Source of the DNA: an uncultured Nitrospirales bacterium
GTDB lineage: Bacteria; Nitrospirota; Nitrospiria; Nitrospirales; UBA8639
Direction of reading: 5' to 3'
NCBI GenBank assembly: GCA_958295805.1
Contig: OY282373.1
Coordinates: 963,001-1,027,000, forward strand
Length of the DNA stretch: 64,000 nt
Made by a program: the position numbers and the translations under genes
Part shown: in pieces, positions 33,661 to 42,100 of the stretch
How positions within the stretch are numbered: position 1 is the first letter of the stretch
Layout: each line of letters opens with the position of its first letter
The notes under the pieces: model-generated
The model's database searches: none
What the model was told of the DNA's origin: nothing
What the model saw: the letters and a program-made list of their open reading frames with translations, nothing else

Positions 33661-36600
33661 TCATTGTGAGTGCAGATGCTCAAAAATGGAATGGGTTCGT
33701 GGAAGGGCTTTCCATCTCAGGACGGTCAACGAATCCTCAACGTAATCCGACGTGCGGATGCCGTTCAGGACGCACGTGACGCCGGGCGTACTGACCAGAC
33801 TCCACAGGGCTTTTCTGGAGAGCGGTTCTCCGCGTTTCTCTTCAGGCAAAAAGGGATCAAGAGCGTCGGTGATTGATTGCAGACGGCGTTGACTTTTTTC
33901 CGCGGCTTCTTGTCTCAGGATTTTGAGAAACGTGAGCAGTTCGGGGATATACCGATTTTGCCAACGTTGCCATGCCGTGGCATGTTCCCGTGGAAGGCGT
34001 GTGGCGACGGCCTGAAGCACGTGATTGACGTGGGGCGACACCATCTGCGTTTCCATCTGCTCCCACTGCTCCAGATTCTGAACGCGTGATCGCACCTGAC
34101 TCAGTTCGTCAGCCAAGGTAAAGAAATTTTTCGGCTCCAGTCCCGTTCCCGAGTAAGGAAGATGGGGAGCGAATTCCTTCCGAAATTCCTCTTCCAGTGT
34201 GGCGACCGCGTGCTGCTGAATTTCAAAGGAGGTCTCCACGGTTTCAAATCGCGGGTCCGCGAGACGGATCATGCCCCGATGGTCAGCCGGCATCGCGTTG
34301 AGTGGTCGGTTCACGAGGACGGCAACGTCATGGGCTTGTGCCAGCTCCATCGCCGTGGTTTTCTGCTCGGGACCGGTATTCGGCGTGAGCAACGCTCCGG
34401 ATTCAAACAGGTTCATCGGTAATTGAAGCACGCGAAACCCGTGGTGCGTCTTGCCCGTCAGTCGTGCCGCGGCCTGGGCGGCGTCAAGCATCCGTGACAG
34501 CGAGGTCGCTTCAGGATCATTGGGTTTTGCCGTACTGGTGTTGGAGGAAACGCCATACCATTGCAGACGGCCCGCGTCGATTTGGCTCTCGAAATAGGCA
34601 AAAGCCTGCTGAAGGCGACGGTAAAATTCAGTGCGCCACTCGTCCAAGGCGGAGGCTTCAACGAGCAACTTGCGGTTCTTGGCGTCGGAAAGAAAATATT
34701 CGGGGTTGTGCAACAGGCAGATATCCAGCGTCGCAAGTCCGAGACGATCCAGTGACAGGGTGAGTTGATCCGCTAAAAACTCCGGGTGGATGCAGTGCCA
34801 GAGCCCGTCTCCATATTTGACCATTTCCGGGTAGGGGCGACCGGCTCGGTCCTTGGCCTGGGCCTGGGTCAGATTGTGACCTTGGACGTAACCGATTTTG
34901 GAAACCACAATTACCTGTTCCCGCGAGATTTCTTTTCTGGTCATCAATTCGTTGAGCACGCTCCCCACGAGGCGTTCACTCCCGCCGTCCGCATAGTTGG
35001 TTGAGGTATCGATGAGATTGCAGCCTTTGCGGATCGCCTGCGTGAGTGCGGATCGATGGTCGGTTTGGCCAACGTCGATCCGGTAGCAGCCAAACCCGAT
35101 TCTGGACGTCGTGAGGCCGGTGGATCCCAACGTGGTGTAGCCGTCGGCAGTGGGCATGGAAACGGAACCATCGGCGAGTATCCGGGAAACGTAGGTCGCG
35201 GTGCCGCCGGCCGTGGCTGCTCCCGAGATTCCAGTTGAAGTCAGGGCGTGAGACGGTGAACCCGTATCCGTTGGAAGCGGGTGCGTGAGAGCCTGGGTAA
35301 CGTCTTCGGAACGTGTGACGGGTGCTTGGCACGAAAAATTGCGACACACGTACAACGCGGCTCGTCCATGGACTCGTGTTTTGCCGCGGAGAAGCGGGTG
35401 CGGAGAGTCGAGGGCATCGTCAGTCCAATGCCCGATGATTCGATGAGGAAGAAAATGACGGGCGACCTCCTGCACAAGCTGGTCATATCCCGGGTCTGCC
35501 GCGGAGCCGATAAATGCCAATTCCAGCGGACCGTTCAACAGGAAATCGGCGGCCATCAACGTCTTGGCAAATCCGCGAGGAACGCGACTGATTTGCTGTC
35601 CATAAGCCCGAATGGCTCGCGTGGTAGCCTCATGGAAATCATCGCGGTCCTGGTGAAACGAGAGCCGAGCCAAGGCCATCGCCGCGACGGCGTTGCCGCT
35701 CGGCGTCGCACCATCCGGCCCTTCCCGCCCTCGCAGGATGAGCGTTTCGTGATCGTTGGCCGTGGTAAAGAAGCCGCCCTGCTCCTCATCAAGAAAATCC
35801 GTGAGCAGTCGTTCGCCCAACCGGACGGCTTCCGTGAGATATCGTGCCTGCCCGCCGGCTTCATACAGGTCGATCAGGGCTTCGATGAAACAGGCATAAT
35901 CTTCAAGGTACGCCGGCAAATGGGCTTTCTCCGCACGATAGGTTCGATAGAGTCCTCCATCGGGACGAGAGAGCCTGCCGAGCAGAAAATCCGCGGCCCG
36001 CGACGCGGATTCCAGATAAGGCGACGCGCCCAACACTCTGGCCGCTTCGGCCAGGGCACTGATCATCATGCCGTTCCAGGCCGTGATGATTTTATCGTCC
36101 AACCCGGGAGGCACGCGCTTGAGCCGCGCCTGATACACGAGCGGCTTCACCCGATCAATCGTCCGTTGCAGTTCTTCAGGAGAACAGTGGAGTTCCTTGG
36201 CCACGTGTTCAAGAGCGTAGGGAGTATTGGGAATACTGTGATGCTCCCAATTACCGTCAGGGGTGACGTCGTAATACGCACAGAATCGAGTCGCGTCTTC
36301 CTCCGAGGGGACCACGGCCCGGATTTGTTCAGGGTCCCATACGAAAAATTTTCCTTCGACGCCCTCTGAATCGGCATCGGTGGCGGAGTAATAGCCGCCT
36401 TCGGGAGACGTCATTTCTCGAATAACGTAGTCCAGAATTTCGCGGGTCACGCGCTTGTATTGGAGGTTGCCCGTCACCTGGAAGGCGGCAAGATAGGTTT
36501 TCGCGAGCAACGCGTTGTCATAGAGCATTTTCTCAAAATGAGGGACCAACCAGCGTTCATCCGTGGAATATCGGGCAAACCCGCCCCCAACGTGGTCGTA

Positions 36601-37350
36601 CATGCCGCCCGCGGCCATGGCGTCCAACGTTTTGCACACCACGTGAAGCGTGTGCTCCGCCCGGGTTCGGTGGTATTGACCAAGGAGAAAAGACAAGCCG
36701 GTGGCCGGCGGGAATTTGGGGGCTTGACCAAACCCGCCGTACACCGGGTCGAAATCCGCGGAAAATTGTTCAACGGCAGTTTCGATTTCCTGTTGCCCCA
36801 CCGTCGTGGGAGTCGGGGCGCGCATGGACGTTTGCAGTCGCGTCGTCAAGCGGGAAGCACGGTCAACGATATCGGCCCGATCCCGTGCCCATCCTTCCGC
36901 AATGTGCCGAAGGAGCGTGGCGAATCCGGGTCTTCCCCATTTATCCGTCGGTGGAAAGTAGGTTCCGGCAAAAATGGGCTGCTGCTCCGGCGTCAGGAAC
37001 ACCGTCATGGGCCAGCCGCCGTGGCCCTGATTCATCGCCAGCGTCGCCTGCATGTAAATTTCATCCAGATCGGGACGTTCTTCGCGGTCAACTTTGATGC
37101 ACACGAAGGAGGCGTTCATCATCTCCGCGATGGATTCGTTTTCAAACGATTCCCGCTCCATCACGTGGCACCAGTGGCAGGCAGAATATCCAATGGACAA
37201 CAGAATGGGTTGATCCCGTTCCTTGGCGAGGGTGAGGGCGGCTTCTCCCCAGGGAAACCAATCCACTGGATTGTAAGCGTGTTGCAGCAAATAAGGACTG
37301 GTTTCGTGAATCAGACGGTTGGGATGACGAGTGGACTGAGCCTCAGACAT
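33661..37350 (-). CDS. Fusion of a DUF255 thioredoxin-like/six-hairpin protein with an aldo-keto reductase
   Basis: A single 1229-residue frame joins two enzymes. Residues 1 to about 690 are a YyaL/SPATA20-type DUF255 protein: [20 protein letters not shown], then a thioredoxin-like site [15 protein letters not shown], then the helical barrel half ([31 protein letters not shown]). After a Ser/Thr/Gly-rich linker, residues about 735-1229 are an aldo-keto reductase: [18 protein letters not shown], catalytic Asp and Tyr in [14 protein letters not shown], Lys in VVSKIGYVQ and His in [11 protein letters not shown]255 proteins have unclear function. No frameshift or stop interrupts the junction. It is divergent from the bacterioferritin gene. 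Confidence 0.88.
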   Translation of the reverse strand: MSEAQSTRHPNRLIHETSPYLLQHAYNPVDWFPWGEAALTLAKERDQPILLSIGYSACHWCHVMERESFENESIAEMMNASFVCIKVDREERPDLDEIYMQATLAMNQGHGGWPMTVFLTPEQQPIFAGTYFPPTDKWGRPGFATLLRHIAEGWARDRADIVDRASRLTTRLQTSMRAPTPTTVGQQEIETAVEQFSADFDPVYGGFGQAPKFPPATGLSFLLGQYHRTRAEHTLHVVCKTLDAMAAGGMYDHVGGGFARYSTDERWLVPHFEKMLYDNALLAKTYLAAFQVTGNLQYKRVTREILDYVIREMTSPEGGYYSATDADSEGVEGKFFVWDPEQIRAVVPSEEDATRFCAYYDVTPDGNWEHHSIPNTPYALEHVAKELHCSPEELQRTIDRVKPLVYQARLKRVPPGLDDKIITAWNGMMISALAEAARVLGASPYLESASRAADFLLGRLSRPDGGLYRTYRAEKAHLPAYLEDYACFIEALIDLYEAGGQARYLTEAVRLGERLLTDFLDEEQGGFFTTANDHETLILRGREGPDGATPSGNAVAAMALARLSFHQDRDDFHEATTRAIRAYGQQISRVPRGFAKTLMAADFLLNGPLELAFIGSAADPGYDQLVQEVARHFLPHRIIGHWTDDALDSPHPLLRGKTRVHGRAALYVCRNFSCQAPVTRSEDVTQALTHPLPTDTGSPSHALTSTGISGAATAGGTATYVSRILADGSVSMPTADGYTTLGSTGLTTSRIGFGCYRIDVGQTDHRSALTQAIRKGCNLIDTSTNYADGGSERLVGSVLNELMTRKEISREQVIVVSKIGYVQGHNLTQAQAKDRAGRPYPEMVKYGDGLWHCIHPEFLADQLTLSLDRLGLATLDICLLHNPEYFLSDAKNRKLLVEASALDEWRTEFYRRLQQAFAYFESQIDAGRLQWYGVSSNTSTAKPNDPEATSLSRMLDAAQAAARLTGKTHHGFRVLQLPMNLFESGALLTPNTGPEQKTTAMELAQAHDVAVLVNRPLNAMPADHRGMIRLADPRFETVETSFEIQQHAVATLEEEFRKEFAPHLPYSGTGLEPKNFFTLADELSQVRSRVQNLEQWEQMETQMVSPHVNHVLQAVATRLPREHATAWQRWQNRYIPELLTFLKILRQEAAEKSQRRLQSITDALDPFLPEEKRGEPLSRKALWSLVSTPGVTCVLNGIRTSDYVEDSLTVLRWKALPRTHSIFEHLHSQ

Positions 37351-37514
37351 AAATCAGACCGTAACACCGGTCAAGAAGATTGGTCAACGTCAAGAACCAT
37401 GAATCCACGCCTCTTGCAACGCTTCCCGCGACAACGAGAAGTGAAGTTGAAAATTTAAGTCTACGAAGTTGAGAAAGAGAATCATGAATAAGTAAAAATA
37501 TCTAAAGATTTCTA

Positions 37515-37544
37515 TTGACATCACCAGAAAACGAGGAATAGAAT
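37515..37544 (+). promoter_or_regulatory. Candidate promoter for bacterioferritin
   Basis: TTGACA at 37515-37520 and TAGAAT at 37539-37544, spacing 18, in a strongly AT-rich stretch (37440-37620) that contrasts with its surroundings. No convincing Fur box was found. Confidence 0.5.
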
Positions 37545-37632
37545 GAAAACAGGATGATGATCGAAATTCAATGAAATACATTGAAGAAAAAAGCAGAAAG
37601 ACTATCCATTCTCAAAAAAGAAGGAGGCCGCT

Positions 37633-38109
37633 ATGAAAGCCAAACAAGGAGTCGTCGATCTTCTCAATAAGATCTTGACTGAGGAGTTGACGGTCATCAA
37701 TCAGTATTTTTTGCACGCCAAAATGTGCAAGAACTGGGGATATGATCGATTGCACGATCACGTGTTGGATCGAAGCTACGGGGAAATGAAAGACGCGAAG
37801 GCCGTGATCGATCACATCCTCTATCTGGAGGGTCTTCCCAACATGCAGCGGCTCGGAACGGTCCAAATCGGCGAAACCGTCCCCGAGCAACTGAAGTCGG
37901 ATCTGGCAAAGGAAAAAGCCATGGTCAAAATGCTCACCGACGGCATTGAGCATTGCACGAAGGCCCGGGATTTTACGACGCGCCACATGCTTGAAGACAT
38001 GGTGAAAGATGAAGAAGAACACATCGATTGGATCGAAACGCAGCTAGAAACCATCAGCCAGGTCGGGCTGCAAAATTATCTGAGCGAACAGATCAAGGAC
38101 AACAGTTAA
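37633..38109 (+). CDS. bfr: Bacterioferritin with an altered ferroxidase ligand
   Basis: Bacterioferritin forms a 24-subunit heme-containing shell that oxidises and stores iron. The 158-residue sequence aligns without gaps to E. coli Bfr: Glu18, heme-ligand Met52, Glu51, a Glu at the position of Glu94, and Glu127/His130 in DEEEHIDW. Where E. coli has His54 (EMKH), this protein has Asp (EMKDA). AAGGAGG precedes the ATG, and a strong terminator follows at 38131-38177. It stands alone next to the divergent DUF255-AKR gene. Confidence 0.95.
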   Translation: MKAKQGVVDLLNKILTEELTVINQYFLHAKMCKNWGYDRLHDHVLDRSYGEMKDAKAVIDHILYLEGLPNMQRLGTVQIGETVPEQLKSDLAKEKAMVKMLTDGIEHCTKARDFTTRHMLEDMVKDEEEHIDWIETQLETISQVGLQNYLSEQIKDNS

Positions 38110-38130
38110 GCACCCGCTGTTCAGCGGAAG

Positions 38131-38177
38131 GCCCTGAAGGGAAAACCAGTTTCTGGTTTTTCCTTCAGGGCTTTTTT
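38131..38177 (+). terminator. Strong rho-independent terminator after bfr
   Basis: GCCCTGAAGGGAAAAACCAG-like left arm (38131-38149) pairs with TGGTTTTTCCTTCAGGGC, followed by seven T. The stem is about 18 bp with a short loop. Confidence 0.93.
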
Positions 38178-38378
38178 TGAAATTGACAATCGTGCCGAGA
38201 ACCGTTCGCGTGCAAGGAAGGATTTTCTAGAGTGCCCCCCATCCCCAACGGCGTTCTCTTGTCCATCAGGTCATAATCGCGGTCGTGGGTATTGCTACTC
38301 TCTCATGTTTACCGCCGCACGGTCAGGGAAGGGACCTGAATTCACAAACGACGTGCACCACCTTGCTAAGGTGGTGTC

Positions 38379-38535
38379 ATGGGCACTCACTCTCACCACC
38401 TCACCCTTGAAGACCGATGTGACCTGGCCCACCTACACGCCGCCGGGCTCTCGCTCCGGCACATCGCGGCCACGCTGGATTGCCTGCCATCACCCGTGGC
38501 TTGCGAGATGCAACGCACTCGCTCCCGCCCCCAGA
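38379..38535 (+). pseudogene. IS30-family transposase remnant (N-terminal helix-turn-helix)
   Basis: The fragment encodes HLTLEDRCDLAHLHAAGLSL followed by RHIAATLDCLPSPVACEMQR, which matches the DNA-binding helix-turn-helix that opens IS30-type transposases (typically ...GLSLRQIAxxLGRSPSTISRE). The catalytic DDE part is absent and the frame runs into repeat sequence. No terminal inverted repeats were found. Confidence 0.6.
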
Positions 38536-39137
38536 TTCTTCGCTACACCCTTCGCGGCTCAGAGTGGGGACGGCGCATGAGATGCGCCGCTACCTGGGTT
38601 TCCACGTACCTGGGCATGACGGTGTGAGCGTGCTCCCTCTCCCCTTGCGGGAGAGGGCGGGGGTGAGGGGTCCCTCCTCTAGGATGTTCCACCTACCACT
38701 ACCCCCCAACCGAACCGAGACGCCGTAGGAGGTCGCCTAGCTCCCTCTCCCCTTGCGGGAGAGGGCCGGGGTGAGGGGTCTCTCCTCTAGGATGTTCCAC
38801 CTACCACTACCCCCCCAACCGAACCGAGACGCCGTAGGAGGTCGCCTAGCTCCCTCTCCCCTTGCGGGAGAGGGCTGGGGTGAGGGGAAGAACTGCCCGC
38901 ACTCGCTCCTCTGTTCCGCGCCCCCGGCTTCATGCCCGGGCAACCGGGAAGGCAGATTCTTCGCGACGCCCTTCAAGGCTCAGGGCAAGTGAATGGAGCG
39001 CCATGAGGGGGGGACGGCGCATGAGATGCGCCGCTACCTGGGTTTCCACGTGCATGGACATGACGGTGGGAGCGTGCTCCCTCTCCCCTTGCGGGAGAGG
39101 GTTGGGGTGAGGGGGCTCTACTCCCCGGATGTTTCAA
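38531..39137. repeat. Modular palindromic repeat array, left of the autotransporter gene
   Basis: Three kinds of module recur: a hairpin GGCGCATGAGATGCGCC (38573-38589, 39011-39027); the palindrome CCCTCTCCCCTTGCGGGAGA with GGG and GGGGTGAGGGG behind it (near 38634, 38742, 38852, 39080); and a spacer of about 60 bp with GGATGTTCCACCTACCACTA. One 108-bp unit is repeated in tandem at 38632-38850. A segment with CAGATTCTTCGC also occurs twice (38531, 38951). Confidence 0.88.
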
Positions 39138-42100
39138 CTACCACTGCGAGCCTAGACGAACCGAGACACCGTGCGCGGTTTTCTGCCCGGGCTGTTCCGC
39201 CCGTTCGCCCTCAAGGGTCACGTCCAGTGACGAACTCAACGCTAGGCGGCTCCCTAGCCGGTAGCGGGAGGAGCCGGGGCCGGCCAAGGCCAAGCCGCCA
39301 TATGGAGTCACCAAGCCGCGCCCGTCGGCCAGGGCCAGGCCGTAGCCCAAGTCTACCTCCAGCCGGTGCGGCTGCCAGCCTGTGGCGGGTCGCGAGGTGC
39401 CGCTGGTTTGCGACAAGGCCGTCGCCGGGGACCAGAGTTGATCCACCCCGCTGCTCGCTTGCCCCCACACCGGCGCCACCGTCAGATAGGCGCCTTCGCC
39501 CGCCACCCCCGGATCCAGCCGCACACTCATACTCGCTCCCCAGTCCTCAAACGCCCCGTCCTCGTGCAGCAGCAGATACCGCCCTTGCGCGTCCACGCTC
39601 AATCCCCAATCCGTCCGCGTGTACGCCACCCCGCCGCCCAGTTCCGCGCCGAGGCCCTGCTCCGCGGTGCCGTTGTCCCACCGGCCGCCTAGCTCCAGGC
39701 GCGGCTCCAGCCGGGACACCGAGGAGACCTCCACCGCGGTCCGGCCTTCCACCAAGAGCCGCACCCGCTGCGCGTGCCCCCGCGCCGCCGGCAGATTCGT
39801 CTTGCCCGCCGACCGCACCGTCGTCAGGAACGCATCCGTCTTCGCCGCCAGATCAATCCCCTGCCACGTGGTCAGGGCTTGCCGCCCGCCCACGGCCCCC
39901 AGCCACGAGGTCAACCCCGTGGTGTACATCTGCGGGTCTCCCACCAGCTTCAGGTCCATCTCACCCCAGCCCACGCCTGCCAGGCCCCACACGCCCAACC
40001 CGGGGCGCGGTTGCCAGTGCGCATACGGCAGCACGCTCGTCAACTCGACGTCCGCCCCGGCCTTCGTCGCCCCGGTGCGTTCATAGCTCACGTCGCCGGT
40101 GCTGTGCGCCAGGGCCAAGCCCAGGAGCATCGTGGCTTGAGGCCGGTAGTCTACGCCGACGTAGCCGCTGTAGAGCGTGCCGTCCATCGTAAACCCGGCT
40201 TCGGGCTGACCGGAGAAGCCGGCGGCGGAGCCGCGGCCCCAGAGGGTCCAGGCGGGGACGCCGGCGTCCCCCGTGCGGGTCAGGGGCAACTCGAAAGCGC
40301 TGCGGGCCAGGAGGTCTTTGCCTGAGACGGACTGGAGGCGGAAGGGGCTTGAGGTGGTGGTTCGTCTGAGGTCGGTGGGAAGGCGGCCCGGGAGGTTGGT
40401 CTCATTTTGGAGAATTCCCCCCTCACCCCGGCCCTCTCCCGCAAGGGGAGAGGGGGAAGTGTCCAGATTGACGCCTAGGGCGCGGGCGACGCTGAGGGCC
40501 AGGCCGGTGGCTTGTTGCCAGGGGCTGGAGCCAACGGGGACGGCGCGGGTCTCACCTTGGAGCATACTTCCCTCACCTTGGAGAACTTCCCCCTCACCCT
40601 GGCCCTCTCCCGCGAGGGGAGAGGGAGGAGACGAGGGGGAAGGAGATTGGGGATTGGTGAGGCGGAGGACTTGGCCGCCTAGGGTCACTTGGAGGCGGGA
40701 CGCCGGGGCGGAGCCGAAGCGGCCGCCCAGAATCTCGACGGCGTCGCTGGCCAGGGTCCGGCCGACGCCCGCCAGAACCAGGCCCAGGTCGCGGCTTTGA
40801 ATGCCGGGTTTGACTTCGATGGTCAATATCATGCTATCCATGTCCCCGTCACCGTCCGTCGCGGTCAGCGTGTACGTCTGCTGGGCCTTGGGCGTCGTCG
40901 GCGTGCCCGTGATCGTGCCGCCGTGCTCCGCCCCGGCCTTCGGTTTATCGTATTTCAGCCCGAACCCGGCCGCTGAGAGGTTCGGCGTCAACTCGTAGGT
41001 GACTGGCGTGTCCCCGCCGGCGAACGGCAACGTCTCGTTCACTTCCTTGCCCGTGAAGTACGAGGGCAGCGACTTCATGGCTTCCGGGAACTTCGGTTTC
41101 TCGTCCCGATACCCCACCGCGAACGGCGCGAAGGCCTTCACCGTGGCGCAGAGCAGCACGCCCTGGTCATCCAGATCCTCCACCACCTCCGTCCACGCGC
41201 CGGTCTGGTAATGCAGGAATCGCAACTCCCGCTTCCCTCCCTCTATGTTCTCTGCCTCGGCCCGGAACGCGTCCCGCACCGGCAGGCAGATTTCCAGCCC
41301 CGCGGTCTGCACCGCGTCACGGCCCTCCCCACTCACCAAAATGTCCACCACCGTCTCCTCGTCCAGGGTAAACCGCGTACTCTCCCGCGGCACGGTCACG
41401 GCCACCGGCCGAATCATCTCCTCATAGGGCCCATCCAAGGTGGCCGCCAAGGCGGGCGTCTCACTCACTGTCACTGCCGCCGGCGTGTCGCGCTTTGTCA
41501 CTGTCGTCACAAGGAACCCATTGACCGTTCTCGTAGACGGCGGCACGTCATCTTGAAGCGTAAAGGGACTCACCTCAATGGTGAACGTGAGGCTCCCCGT
41601 GTCGCCGTCCACGTCCGTCGCGGTCAGCGTGTACGTCTGCGGGGCCGTGCGCGTCGTCGGCGTGCCCGTGATGCTCCCATCGTGCTCCGACCCCAGCTTG
41701 TCCCCCGGGAGCGTGGGGGTCAACCCGACCGGCAGGGTCGCCGGCGTCAGCGTGTAGCTGATCGGCGAATCCCCGCTCACGACCGCCGGCAGGTTGTCGC
41801 GCACATCCGTGCCCGTGTAGTACACCCGCTCCCGCCTCGCGTTCTCTGCAAACTCCGGCGTCATGTCCAGATACCCCACCGCAAACGGGGAGAAGGCCGT
41901 CACCGTGGCACAGAGCCGCCCGTTCCGGTACGCCAGATTCTCCACCTCCGTCCACTTGCCGTTCTGGTAATGCAGGATTTTCAACTCCCGCCCTAGTTCC
42001 TGTGCCTCCTCCCGCAACTCGTTCCTCACCGGCAGACAGATTTCCAGCCCCGCGATCCGCACCGTGTCAAGACCCGCCCCACTCACCGCAATGTCCACCA

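Larger units (their letters stand above)
38178..39137. other. Accessory intergenic region with IS30 remnant and repeat array
   Basis: About 960 bases without an intact gene. It holds an IS30-like transposase fragment (38379-38535) and then a modular repeat array (38531-39137) made of the GGCGCATGAGATGCGCC hairpin, the CCCTCTCCC palindrome and a spacer with GGATGTTCCACCTACCACTA. Short open frames in it are repeat translations, not genes. Confidence 0.75.

Noticed and set aside
37440-37632. Fur box upstream of bacterioferritin
   Set aside because: The stretch is AT-rich, but no convincing match to the GATAATGATAATCATTATC pattern could be found by eye.
38379-38627. A functional small DNA-binding gene
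   Set aside because: Only the helix-turn-helix of an IS30-type transposase is recognisable, and the frame then runs into repeat sequence.
38632-38890. Regular tandem repeats that might look like a CRISPR array
   Set aside because: The units are about 108 bp, the spacers are nearly identical to each other, and no cas genes are near. They are tandem copies of a palindromic repeat module.
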